A DNA stretch of 64,000 nucleotides, taken from the NCBI GenBank assembly GCA_000341795.1, contig AODO01000063.1, forward strand, positions 1 through 64,000, read 5' to 3'. Positions within the stretch are counted from its first letter, which is position 1. Each line of letters starts with the position of its first letter. The notes under the pieces were generated by a model. That model worked only from the letters and a program-made list of their open reading frames with translations, was not told where the DNA came from and searched no databases. Source of the DNA: Rhodococcus triatomae BKS 15-14. GTDB lineage: Bacteria > Actinomycetota > Actinomycetes > Mycobacteriales > Mycobacteriaceae. This document shows positions 53,359 through 61,974 of this stretch, one piece after another. The position numbers and the translations under genes were made by a program.

Positions 53359-53582
53359 TCTCGCGACCTCCCCGAACTGCGCCGACCATCTGTTGCTCTT
53401 GATGACACCGCTGGGGCAGGAAATGTGACACCGTCGCATCCGAGGCTCGTCTGCCGCGCTGGTACGGAGGCGACTCACACGCGATAGCAGTCCTGCGAAC
53501 CGACCACGTTCACCGCTGCGCGGGTGAACGTGGTGAGCAGCTATCGAATGATCCCGAGGCCACGGAATGACAGGATTGCCGT

Positions 53583-53903
53583 ATGGCTGACGGTGGACAC
53601 GATGAACCTGCAGGCGACTGGCGCCCGACTGCTGACGATGGCCCGTTCGCGCTGACCGTCGGCGGAGAAACCTTCACCGTGAGTCTGCGCCCGGGAGAAC
53701 CTGGCGCCTGCGACTACGCCTGGGAATCGGGACCGAACGAGGACTACGGATTCTCCAGCTTCCAGGGCACGGCGTTCGGCAGCATCCAGGACCGCGCATC
53801 GACGCCGTCCACGATCGAGCCGATCACGGTCGACGAGCACCGCGAGTCGATCCGCAACTTTCTCGGCCAGATCAACCCCGAGACCGGCTACATCGGCGAT
53901 TAG
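53583..53903 (+). CDS. Small acidic protein, 106 residues, unknown
   Basis: Starts MADGGHDEPAGDWRPT and contains FTVSLRPGEPGACDYAWESG and the C-terminal TVDEHRESIRNFLGQINPETGYIGD. It is acidic and cytosolic, with no signal. A decayed copy of its 3' end lies at 38049, so the family is present more than once in this genome. It lies opposite the gene for a small membrane protein. I do not recognise the family; the ending is well conserved between the two copies and may be the functional part. Confidence 0.65.
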   Translation: MADGGHDEPAGDWRPTADDGPFALTVGGETFTVSLRPGEPGACDYAWESGPNEDYGFSSFQGTAFGSIQDRASTPSTIEPITVDEHRESIRNFLGQINPETGYIGD

Positions 53904-53957
53904 CGGCCGTCTCCCTCCGGCCACGCCCGGTACGAACAGGGCGTCACGGTGACCACC

Positions 53958-54275
53958 TCACCCGGTCGGGCCGGTGGTCCCGTCGCCGCCGCGCCTTCTC
54001 CCCTCGCCAGGATTGATGCGGAGCCGAACACCCTTGTAGACCACCGTGTACGGGGCTTTGCCGTCGTTGTCCGGGTCGCCGGAGTCCGAAGGATCCGGTA
54101 GTTCCGCCATCTGCTCGACCACCATCTGTGCCCGCGCCGCACCGGGATCGAACATCTCTTGAAACGGCCCGACGAACGATCCCCCGAGCCCACGATGCTT
54201 CGCCCTCATCGCCGCCCACCCCAGCAACAGAAACGGGCCGATGACGGCGATCAACAGCAACAAGTCCCCACCCAT
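53958..54275 (-). CDS. Small single-span membrane protein
   Basis: 105 residues: one N-terminal helix (GGDLLLLIAVIGPFLLLGWAAM), a basic loop, then a soluble cytoplasmic part with FQEMFDPGAARAQMVVEQ and PYTVVYKGVRLRINPGEG. Actinobacterial proteins of this shape are uncharacterised. It is convergent with the small acidic protein gene. Confidence 0.6.
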   Translation of the reverse strand: MGGDLLLLIAVIGPFLLLGWAAMRAKHRGLGGSFVGPFQEMFDPGAARAQMVVEQMAELPDPSDSGDPDNDGKAPYTVVYKGVRLRINPGEGRRRGGDGTTGPTG

Positions 54276-54475
54276 GTCCGCCGAGCGTACTGATCTGCCC
54301 GGTCCTCCACTGTGGACGAGCGGAGCGTCTTCCTCCGTCGTTGTCGATCACATGTTCGGGCGGGCGGCGGACCGGTTCGAGTGCACGGCTCGAGAATGCC
54401 ATTGGATAGCTGACGAAGCGGTCGTCCAGCCACTACTAATACTCGTATCGGTCGACTCTGCTGTGGAGGTGGGAA

Positions 54476-55900
54476 GTGTTGCGCGTGACGACGGACGGCG
54501 GGATCCACACCTCCGGCCAGTCGTGGCGAGAGCGGGTCCGGCTGCGGGAACGGGCATTCGAGTTCGACATCATCGCGGTGATGACGTCCAGCCTCGCCAC
54601 CGGCCTGCTGGGCTTCCTCTTCTGGATGGTCACCGCCCGCGGCTACACCGTCGGCGAAGTCGGGCAGGCGTCCGCGGTGATCTCGTCGGCGACGATGCTG
54701 GCGACCCTCGCCAACGTGAGTCTGGGGAGCATGTACGAGCGGTTCCTGCCCGTCGCCGGCGCCCTCACCCGACGGGCGATCGGGTGGGGCATGGCACTGA
54801 GCAGCAGCCTCGCCCTCTTGTCCGGCGTCCTGTTCGTTCTGCTCGGCCCCCGCGAGCGCCTGTTCGACGGGACGGATCAGGCGGTGCTGTTCCCGCTGTA
54901 CGTCGCGGTCGTGGCGGTGTTCGCGCTGCAGGACTCGGTCCTGATCGGCCTGCGGCGCCCCCGGCAGGTCGCACTCAAGAACATCGTTCAGTCCGTCCTC
55001 AAGCTCGTCGTGCTCGCCGCAACGATTCCGCTGGCGTACTCCGCCTCCGCGGTCGTCGCAGCCTGGATGGTCCCCATGGCGGTCGCAGCGCTCGTCGTCG
55101 CCGGCATCGTCGTCGTGCCGCGAGTCCGGGCGGCGGCCGCCGGTTCCGCTGCCCTGCCACCCCCGCGTGAGCTGTGGAGCTACTTCACCGGCTCCTGGGC
55201 GATGAGTGTGGTCGGCGTGCTGGTCCCCCTCGCCGTGCCCTTGATCATCGTCGCGAAGCTGGGCACGGAGGCGAACGCCTACTTCAACATGTGCTGGCTG
55301 CTGGTCAGCACGGTCGGGATTCTCGTCGCCGCCACCGCAGCACCGTACGTCGCGGCCGCGGCCGGCGAGACGGACCCGTCCACGGTCGCCGACCTCAGTA
55401 GGCGTTTCGCGGCTCTGTGCCTCGCGGCCGGGACGGGTGGCGGGCTCTTCCTGCTGGCCTTCGGCCCACTGATCCTGCGAATCCTCGGCGACAGCTACTC
55501 GGAGAACGGTGCGACACTGATCCGTCTGATAGCGCTCACCCTCCCCCTGGTCTCGGTGATCGTGGTCTTCAGCGCCTTCGCACGCGTCCACCGCAAGCTC
55601 GCCCTCGCCGCCGTCGTGCACTGGGCCACCGCGATCGCCATCGTCACGGGAGTCGCGCTGACCACGCCACACTGGGGAATCGACGCGGTCGGTATCACCT
55701 ACCTCTTCGTCGACATCGTCGCCGTCTGCGTCATCGCGGTACCCCTTCGCAGGCTGGCTCGACCGCTGCTGGCCGGGGCACCGTCGAGAACCGTCACCAC
55801 CTTGTCCACTCCGGCCGCTCCGTCGACACCGCCCCGGTGCGCCCACCCCGCGACCGTTGTCAAGCCTCCTGACCCGCGCCCCCGACGACCCACGCCGTGA
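54476..55900 (+). CDS. Polysaccharide-type flippase (MATE/Wzx-like)
   Basis: 474 residues with some twelve to fourteen helices, from a GTG preceded by GGAGGTG. Segments ASAVISSATMLATLANVSLG and NAYFNMCWLLVSTVGILVAATAAPYVA match the oligosaccharide flippase fold. It should move an undecaprenyl-linked glycan across the membrane. The C-terminal tail is Pro/Arg-rich. Its last 41 bases overlap the end of the convergent LuxR-type gene. The exopolysaccharide operon is 35 kb away, so a functional link is not implied. Confidence 0.8.
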   Translation: MLRVTTDGGIHTSGQSWRERVRLRERAFEFDIIAVMTSSLATGLLGFLFWMVTARGYTVGEVGQASAVISSATMLATLANVSLGSMYERFLPVAGALTRRAIGWGMALSSSLALLSGVLFVLLGPRERLFDGTDQAVLFPLYVAVVAVFALQDSVLIGLRRPRQVALKNIVQSVLKLVVLAATIPLAYSASAVVAAWMVPMAVAALVVAGIVVVPRVRAAAAGSAALPPPRELWSYFTGSWAMSVVGVLVPLAVPLIIVAKLGTEANAYFNMCWLLVSTVGILVAATAAPYVAAAAGETDPSTVADLSRRFAALCLAAGTGGGLFLLAFGPLILRILGDSYSENGATLIRLIALTLPLVSVIVVFSAFARVHRKLALAAVVHWATAIAIVTGVALTTPHWGIDAVGITYLFVDIVAVCVIAVPLRRLARPLLAGAPSRTVTTLSTPAAPSTPPRCAHPATVVKPPDPRPRRPTP

Positions 55901-58175
55901 TCTGGGCGCGGGTCGTGAAGCCCAGCTTCGTGAGTACGTTCTCCACGTGCCCCTCTGCGGTGCGTTGGGAGATCACCAACTGCTGCGAAATGGCCTTGTT
56001 GGTCATCCCCTGTGCGACGAGTTCGGCGACCTGTCGCTGCCGTCGGGTGAGCCGCTTCGTCGGCGCGCTCGCGCTCGTCTCGGCGGGGGCCTGGTCCCCG
56101 AGGGCGTAGGCGATTGCCGCGTCCACACCGAGTGCGCGCCCGCGCGCGAAGGCGGCCTCGAATGCTGCCCGGCCGATGGCATCCGTCGACTCGCCGACGA
56201 CTCGATCGTGATGGCCGAACAGATCGCGGACCACGATCGTGGGGCTGCCCGCCGCCTCGCCCACCCAGGCCGATGCACCCATCAGCATGGCGGCGCGCTC
56301 GGGTTGGTCTGCAGCGATCCAGGCCAGGATCTCGAGACACATCGCGAGGCCGAGCGGATCGTCAACGAGGCGGGTGAGCCGCACTCCCTCCTCGATCAGC
56401 TGTTCCGCGCGCGTGGTGTCGCCCTGTTCCCAGACCGCGAGTCCCAGCATGCTCAGCGAGTAGGACCGGTACATGGACTCGCCGTGCGATGCCGTGAGAG
56501 CGATCACCTCCTCGTGGCAGGCGATCGCGCGTTGCGAGTCCCCCGCCAGCCCGGATGCCATGGCGAGCCCGACGAGCGTCCCGACGCGGGCCAGCGCACC
56601 GCCCTCGGTGCGGAGTGTCAGCAGCGATTCTTCGAAACATTCTGTCGCACGGGCGAAGTCACCGGAGAAGGTTGCGAGGTAGCCCGTCGCGGAAACCGCG
56701 AACGCGAACACCGCGGGATCATCCTCGGGGTGCGTCAAGGCGCACGCGGCCTCGGTCCACGCCTGGGCTGCCGGAACATCCCCCTGCATCGACGCCAGCA
56801 TGCTGCCGAGGCACAGCGCCATCACCCGCGACCCGGCCGGAGCGCCGTCGGCACGGGCCAGCGCCCGATCGATCCAGTACCGACCCTCGCTGTACAGACC
56901 GCGGGACACCCAATAGGGATAGATCGCGGCCACCATGTGCAACGCGGGATCCGGTTCCGCCGCGGCAGTGACGCTGAACTCCAGCGCGGCGCGCAGATCG
57001 GCGCGCGTCCGGTCGAATCGAGCGAGCCACTCGAGTTGCCGGTTCCCGATCCACTCGGCCTCTGCCCGCAGCGTCAGCCGCTCGCACCAGTCCTGGTGAC
57101 GCTGCCGCAGAAGCTCGGACTCACCGGCCTCCGTCAACTTCTCCAGCCCGTACTCGCGAATCGTCTCGAGCATCCGGTACCGGGCGACCTCGCCCGTCTC
57201 CTCCCGGATCAGAATCGACTTGTCGACCAGCGAGCCGAGCACGTCGACCAGCTCGCCGTCGGCAAAGCCGCCGACCTCGGCCGCGGCGTCGAGCTCGAAT
57301 CCCCCGGCGAACACCGCCAACCGGCGCCACAGCGCTCGTTCCCGGTCGCCCAGGAGGTCGTGGCTCCAGTCGATGCACAGCCGCAGCGTCTGCTGCCGCG
57401 ACGGGGCGACGCGGGTGCCGGTGGTCAGCAACCGGTATCGGTCGGTGAGCCGAACGAGAATCTGCTCCAGCGACAGTGCGCGCAACCGGGCCGCGGCCAG
57501 TTCGATCGCCAACGGCAGGCCTTCGAGCCGCTGGCACACCTCCGCGACCGTGGCCTGGTTGTCCGCGGTCAGGCTGAACCCGGGAACTGCGGAACGAGCA
57601 CGAGCTTCGAACATGACGACGCCCTCGTATTGGCCCAGACCCCGCAGCGACGACGACTCATCCGGGTCCGGGACCGTCAGTGGCGGAACCCGCAGCACCG
57701 TCTCCCCCTCCGCGGCCAGAGCCTCCCGACTGGTCGCCAGGATCCGCACCTCGGGGCATGCGCTCAGCACGGCCTGCGCCAGCTCGGCGACCTCGACCAC
57801 CAGGTGCTCGCAGTTGTCGAGAACGATCAGCGCGCGACGGTCGGCCAGGAAGTCGGTGAGTAGCGGTAGAGGCGAGCGGGCCACTCGTTCCCGGAGCCCG
57901 AGCGCGGCCGCCACCGTGTCCGCCAGCAGGTGAGGTTCGGCGAGTGCCCCGAGCTCGACAAGCCACACCCCGTCCTCGAAGTCTTCCTGAAGGTCCGCCG
58001 CGACCCGCAGCGCGAGCCGGGTCTTTCCGACACCGCCCAGCCCCGTCAGGGTCACCAGGCGCGACTCGGACAACAGCCGACGGACCTTCGCCAGCTCACG
58101 GCCACGGCCGACGAAATCGGTGAGTTCGTGCGGGAGGTTGCCCACCCGCATCCGCACCCGCACCACCGACTGCAT
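55860..58175 (-). CDS. LuxR-family regulator with AAA/NB-ARC ATPase and TPR-like domains
   Basis: 771 residues. N-terminal P-loop NTPase: LVTLTGLGGVGKTRLALRVA (Walker A), ALIVLDNCEH (Walker B), ATSREALAAEGE (sensor), GLPLAIELAAARL. The middle 350 residues are helical TPR-like repeats. The C-terminal HTH is of the LuxR type: LTRRQRQVAELVAQGMTNKAISQQL and TAEGHVENVLTKLGF. Such regulators bind an inducer or partner and ATP, then activate transcription. The ATG at 58175 (MQSVVRVR) was preferred to longer frames. Stand-alone; targets unknown, the divergent secreted SRPBCC gene being one candidate. Confidence 0.85.
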   Translation of the reverse strand: MQSVVRVRMRVGNLPHELTDFVGRGRELAKVRRLLSESRLVTLTGLGGVGKTRLALRVAADLQEDFEDGVWLVELGALAEPHLLADTVAAALGLRERVARSPLPLLTDFLADRRALIVLDNCEHLVVEVAELAQAVLSACPEVRILATSREALAAEGETVLRVPPLTVPDPDESSSLRGLGQYEGVVMFEARARSAVPGFSLTADNQATVAEVCQRLEGLPLAIELAAARLRALSLEQILVRLTDRYRLLTTGTRVAPSRQQTLRLCIDWSHDLLGDRERALWRRLAVFAGGFELDAAAEVGGFADGELVDVLGSLVDKSILIREETGEVARYRMLETIREYGLEKLTEAGESELLRQRHQDWCERLTLRAEAEWIGNRQLEWLARFDRTRADLRAALEFSVTAAAEPDPALHMVAAIYPYWVSRGLYSEGRYWIDRALARADGAPAGSRVMALCLGSMLASMQGDVPAAQAWTEAACALTHPEDDPAVFAFAVSATGYLATFSGDFARATECFEESLLTLRTEGGALARVGTLVGLAMASGLAGDSQRAIACHEEVIALTASHGESMYRSYSLSMLGLAVWEQGDTTRAEQLIEEGVRLTRLVDDPLGLAMCLEILAWIAADQPERAAMLMGASAWVGEAAGSPTIVVRDLFGHHDRVVGESTDAIGRAAFEAAFARGRALGVDAAIAYALGDQAPAETSASAPTKRLTRRQRQVAELVAQGMTNKAISQQLVISQRTAEGHVENVLTKLGFTTRAQITAWVVGGAGQEA

Positions 58176-58402
58176 AGACGGACATCCCTTCGTGGTCGCG
58201 GCGCCGGACCCTGCGCAGCTGAGGGAGCAAGGGTATCTCCACCCGGATCCGGGAGGGCGAAACGCGCCGTGTTCGAACACTCGAGCGTTCAAAGATGTTC
58301 TGCCCTGGTCGATCCCATTCGACACAACCGACTGCGTCGGTCGGCGTATCATTCGCACGGTTGCCGAGTGGCGGCAACGGTCTCGACGGGTGAGGAAACA
58401 GA

Positions 58403-59086
58403 ATGGTCGAACGTCCTGAGCAGCGTGGTGGCCGGTGGTCCGCGAACCAGGTGCCCAAGCTTCTCACAGCCTGCGCCCTCGTCACCGGAATCGCGCTGGG
58501 TAACGTGGGAACGGGAGTTGCCGGGGCCGAAACCGCCTCGGGTATCTCGTCGTCCTCCGCGGTGGACCTGGAATGGGAGGCCTCGTGGGCGGTCTATCAA
58601 CTCGAGTCGAGCCAGGCCGACTGGGCACTGACGACGGTGACCGTCGACCTGCCCGTCACCATTGACGCGCCCGTCGATCGGGTGTTCCCGGCGTATTCGA
58701 ACCTCCACAACAGCCTCGGACGCCACCCGTTCCTGAAGGGCATCCTCGACCGCCGCACCTACACCGACGGCGATGCCGGCGTCTGGGAGTTCATCGCCCT
58801 CGAGGACATCCCGGCCGGCTCGGCATCGATTCCGGGTCGCACCGTCGGGCAGCAACGGACGTACGCCGCCGAACGCTGGTACACCACCGACACCTGGGAC
58901 GCGCCCGGCGTGATCACCAACCAGAAGGTCACCTTCACCGAGAACGGCGGCTCGACCACCGTCGTCGAGCACCTGACGTTCAGGGCACCCTCGGTGCTGA
59001 TCGACTACACCGTGCAGAACGGCGTGTCCTCGCACATCGAGAACCAGCAGGCCATGAAACGCGACATCGAGAACGGCACTCTCTAG
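58403..59086 (+). CDS. Secreted SRPBCC (START-like) domain protein
   Basis: 227 residues. Signal peptide LLTACALVTGIALGNVGTGVAG with cleavage near AGAET. The mature part has the ligand-binding fold of polyketide cyclase/START proteins: VTIDAPVDRVFPAYSNLHNSLGRHPFLKG, then GGSTTVVEHLTFRAP. Exported SRPBCC proteins are unusual; binding of a hydrophobic ligand in the envelope is possible. It is divergent from the LuxR-type regulator gene, with 227 bases between. Confidence 0.72.
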   Translation: MVERPEQRGGRWSANQVPKLLTACALVTGIALGNVGTGVAGAETASGISSSSAVDLEWEASWAVYQLESSQADWALTTVTVDLPVTIDAPVDRVFPAYSNLHNSLGRHPFLKGILDRRTYTDGDAGVWEFIALEDIPAGSASIPGRTVGQQRTYAAERWYTTDTWDAPGVITNQKVTFTENGGSTTVVEHLTFRAPSVLIDYTVQNGVSSHIENQQAMKRDIENGTL

Positions 59087-59102
59087 ACCCGATACCGGAC
59101 GA

Positions 59103-59142
59103 GGCCGGGCGTACGAGCATCTCCGCGCTCGAACACCCGGCC
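59103..59142 (+). terminator. Terminator-like hairpin after the SRPBCC gene
   Basis: GGCCGGGCGTACGAGC pairs, with two mismatches, to GCTCGAACACCCGGCC around an eight-base loop. It lies between convergent genes and has no T-run. Confidence 0.45.
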
Positions 59143-59228
59143 CCGCACACGTCACCCGCGCTGCACCGTGTGCACCAGCGACGGCGTCACCGTCGGCGCA
59201 GTGCAACCGGTGCGAGGAGACGCTCAGG

Positions 59229-59660
59229 TCACAGCTGGAACAGCACGCGGTGGGCGAGGCTGTTGTCTCGCAGCGGCTTCACCGCGAGACGGACCAACGC
59301 CATCGCATTGTCGTCACCGGCGATGCGATTGACGCTGAGCTCGTCGCAGGTGCAGCACTGGTGGATGATCATCCACTCCCCGTCCGGACGTACCGACATG
59401 GTCAGTGCGTCCATCCGTCCACGGCAGTCCGCACTCCGGTCGCCGGGAACCCGGCGGTCGACATGCAGGCTGACCAGGCAGTTCGGACAGTGGTTCCGGT
59501 GCGCGGTGCCTGGCGCAATTAGGGACACCTCCAGTCTGCAGCCGACACATCGGAAATCGTGTCGCCGGTGCCCTCTCCGGCTGTGGTGGACGTCCTTGTG
59601 CCGCTGCGCCCGCCGGGCAGGCTGCGTACGTCTTCCGGAGTTGTTCGCTCGTCTCGGCAT
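59229..59660 (-). CDS. RNHCP-domain zinc-finger protein 1
   Basis: 143 residues from the ATG preceded by AAAGGAG. A basic, Arg/His-rich N-terminal 45 residues, then the RNHCP domain: FRCVGCRLEV, HRNHCPNCLVSLHVD, RGRMDALTMSVRPDG and IIHQCCTCDELSVNRIAGDDN. Three Cys pairs should bind zinc. The domain is widespread in actinobacteria and firmicutes and its function is unknown; ribosome or RNA association is conceivable because of the basic tail. It follows the second RNHCP gene by 19 bases. Confidence 0.8.
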   Translation of the reverse strand: MPRRANNSGRRTQPARRAQRHKDVHHSRRGHRRHDFRCVGCRLEVSLIAPGTAHRNHCPNCLVSLHVDRRVPGDRSADCRGRMDALTMSVRPDGEWMIIHQCCTCDELSVNRIAGDDNAMALVRLAVKPLRDNSLAHRVLFQL

Positions 59661-59679
59661 GGGATCGTCTCCTTTCCGA

Positions 59680-60060
59680 CTACAGGTCGCCGAATGCTTC
59701 GAGCGGGAACGGGGGCTGCGCCAACGGACGCACGGCGAGACGCATGAGGATGAGCTGGTTGTCATCGGTACAGATCGGATTGGACGTCAACTCGTCACAC
59801 CGCACGCAGCGGTGAACGACCATCCAGTCGCCGTTGCGCAGAACGGCGATGGCGATCGGCGACATCCGACCCTGACATCGACTGGGACCGCCCTCGACGT
59901 GGTCGAGGACGTGTTGAGACCGCAGACACGACGGACAGTGGTTTCGCCGTGTGCCGTCGCCCTCCACGGCGGACACCGTCTGACCGCACCACGCGCAGGT
60001 GAAAGTGCCGGCGAGGACGGTGGTCGGAAGGCTGGAAGAAGTTCTGTTGGTACTGGACAC
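59680..60060 (-). CDS. RNHCP-domain zinc-finger protein 2
   Basis: 126 residues from a GTG with AAGGAG upstream. Order: FTCAWCGQTV, RRNHCPSCLRSQHVLD, CQGRMSPIAIAVLRNGDW and VHRCVRCDELTSNPICTDDN. It lacks the basic extension of its neighbour. The two genes are tandem paralogues sharing the RNHCP core at moderate identity and are probably co-transcribed from a promoter beyond the leader region 60061-60330. Confidence 0.82.
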   Translation of the reverse strand: MSSTNRTSSSLPTTVLAGTFTCAWCGQTVSAVEGDGTRRNHCPSCLRSQHVLDHVEGGPSRCQGRMSPIAIAVLRNGDWMVVHRCVRCDELTSNPICTDDNQLILMRLAVRPLAQPPFPLEAFGDL

Positions 60061-60225
60061 CCGGAGGCTCCTTGCTGAGAAGGGGGGTCAGGACAGCAAG
60101 AGCAGGCCGAGCGGCCTCGACAAGGACGCGCCCCGTAGCGCGCAGCGTGCGCTGGAACTACGGGTTGGGTGGGCAGGTCAGAGCACCGGACAATCGCATC
60201 CGAGACACGTCCGAGTCGGACGGTG

Positions 60226-60285
60226 TCACCGGGACGGCAAGGTGAAGCGGTGCAGCGAGGCGCGCACGGCGCGGAGCCGGGGCAC
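60226..60285 (-). CDS. Possible 19-residue leader peptide upstream of the RNHCP genes
   Basis: A GTG start with the near-perfect ribosome site AAAGGAGTGA at optimal distance gives VPRLRAVRASLHRFTLPSR and a stop. The peptide is Arg-rich (six of 19). The following 165 bases up to the RNHCP gene contain a CCGTAG/CTACGG stem (around 60132-60164) and other GC-rich pairing. This layout is typical of translation-sensing attenuators, but the evidence is only positional. Confidence 0.35.
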   Translation of the reverse strand: MPRLRAVRASLHRFTLPSR

Positions 60286-60494
60286 AAAACTCACTCCTTT
60301 CGGCGGCACGACAGGCCGGAGATGTCGACGGAACGGCCGAACGATAGCAACGACCCGGGGGCTGTCGTCAACGGATTTTCGAGTCGTGGATTTCTCGGCA
60401 GCTGCCACAGTCGCCGCGCCTTCGCCCGGCAGCTTCCGGTGACGGGCGCCGCAGGTGTTTGTGCGCCTCGGTCGTGTTCCGGGATGATCGCCGG

Positions 60495-60911
60495 ATGGGA
60501 TTCTCCATGCACCATGTGGCGATCAGTGTGGCGTCGATCGAGCGGTCGACTCGCTTCTACGAGCAGTTCGGCTTCCGCGAGGCGCTGCGCTACGACGCTC
60601 CGGACGCGAGCATGTCGGTCTCACACCTTCGCCTCGACGGGTTCATTCTCGAGTTGTTCGGATTCCCCACCCCTGCACCGCTCCCTGCCGCGGCGCGCGA
60701 ACTGACCACCGACCTACCCGAGATAGGCGTCAAACACTTTGGATTGCAGGTGAGTTCCGTGGAGGACACCCTGCGAGAGTTCATCGACCGGGGACTGTGC
60801 CCGCCCTCCACCACGATCACCGAGGGCCGCACCGGCGTCCGCTACTTCTTCCTGACAGACCCTGACGGCATCCTCGTGGAGTTCCTTCAGGACGACCGCG
60901 TTTTCGGCTGA
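60495..60911 (+). CDS. VOC-family (glyoxalase/dioxygenase superfamily) protein
   Basis: 138 residues made of two beta-alpha-beta-beta-beta modules. It opens MGFSMHHVAISVASIERSTRFYEQFGFRE, with the metal-ligand His in HHVAIS, and the second module has KHFGLQVSSVEDTLREFIDRG and FFLTDPDGILVEFLQ, which supplies the other His/Glu ligands. A metal-dependent lyase, dioxygenase or resistance function cannot be distinguished. Single gene. Confidence 0.8.
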   Translation: MGFSMHHVAISVASIERSTRFYEQFGFREALRYDAPDASMSVSHLRLDGFILELFGFPTPAPLPAAARELTTDLPEIGVKHFGLQVSSVEDTLREFIDRGLCPPSTTITEGRTGVRYFFLTDPDGILVEFLQDDRVFG

Positions 60912-61113
60912 GCCCTCTCGCACGAACACGAGGTCGCACTCCTCGTCGGTCCCGGCCGTGGGGCGGCGGTTCACCCGTCGCGCACTCGGGTTGACTGCAC
61001 GCCGGACGTCGGCGATGAGTTCCAGCGGCGGACCGGGTCCACCTTGGCATGACTCGAACTGATTCCGACATGGACCGTGGAACCGACGCCGCACGCCTTT
61101 TCGGGGTGATCCG

Positions 61114-61974
61114 ATGACCACCATCGAGGTCAACGGCGTCGCACTGGGTGTCGAGTCGTTCGGCGACGACGACGCGCCACTCGTCCTGCTCGCGGGCGGA
61201 CCGACGATGCTCTCGTGGCCGGACGAACTGTGCGACCGCCTCGCGGCCGGTGGGCGCCGTGTGGTGCGCTACGACCTGCGGGACAGCGGCGAGTCGACGA
61301 CCGCGGATCCGGCGGATCCCGGCTACACCCTGCGGGATCTCGCCGCCGACGCAGCGGCCCTGGCTGATTCGCTCGGTGGTCCCGCACACCTCGCTGGCAG
61401 CGGCGTCGGCGGGATGGTCGCCCAGGTTGCCGTGCTCGACCATCCGGGCTCCTTCTCGGCACTCACCCTCGTCGGTACCCGGCCGGTTGCGCCCGGTCCT
61501 CCCGACGAGGACCTCCCCGACCACGATCCGGCGACGATGAGCCGGATGTTCGAAAGCCCGATGCCCGACTGGTCCGACCGCGAGGCGGTCGCCGAGTTCG
61601 CCGCCGCCGGCGCGGAGATCCTCGGTGACGACCCGGTCGCCGCGCGCGCGATCGCCGCGCGCATCTGGGACCGCACGCCCGGCGCCACGCCCTCGGTCCA
61701 CATGGCCAACCAGATCGGCACGGTGTTCTCCCGGCTCGACTGCACACCCCGCTGGCGCGAGCGTCTCCCCGAGATCGAGATCCCCACGCTCGTCGTCCAC
61801 GGCCGCGACGACCGGTTCTTCCCCGTCGGCAACGGTCGGGCGATCGCGCGCGAGATCCGCGGAGCACGGTTGCTCGTCCTCGACGGGGCCGCCACTGCTG
61901 TCCCCGCTGCGGGGATCGGCGAGGTCACCGAGGCAATGCTCACCCTCGGACAGACGGGGTTCCGCTTCAGGTGA
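61114..61974 (+). CDS. Alpha/beta-hydrolase-fold protein lacking the catalytic residues
   Basis: 286 residues with the fold signatures VLLAGGPTMLSW (oxyanion loop), VVRYDLRDSGEST and PTLVVHGRDDRFFP (acid region). The nucleophile elbow reads LAGSGVGGMV: the Ser expected in GxSxG is Gly. The His near the C-terminus is also absent (LLVLDGAATAVPAAG). The gene is otherwise intact and full length, so this looks like a non-enzymatic member rather than a pseudogene. It overlaps the end of the convergent sucrase/ferredoxin-like gene by eight bases. Confidence 0.75.
   Translation: MTTIEVNGVALGVESFGDDDAPLVLLAGGPTMLSWPDELCDRLAAGGRRVVRYDLRDSGESTTADPADPGYTLRDLAADAAALADSLGGPAHLAGSGVGGMVAQVAVLDHPGSFSALTLVGTRPVAPGPPDEDLPDHDPATMSRMFESPMPDWSDREAVAEFAAAGAEILGDDPVAARAIAARIWDRTPGATPSVHMANQIGTVFSRLDCTPRWRERLPEIEIPTLVVHGRDDRFFPVGNGRAIAREIRGARLLVLDGAATAVPAAGIGEVTEAMLTLGQTGFRFR

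Noticed and set aside
55857..57863. 668-residue forward frame over the LuxR-type regulator
   Set aside because: The reverse-strand gene has clear Walker and LuxR HTH motifs; the forward frame has none.
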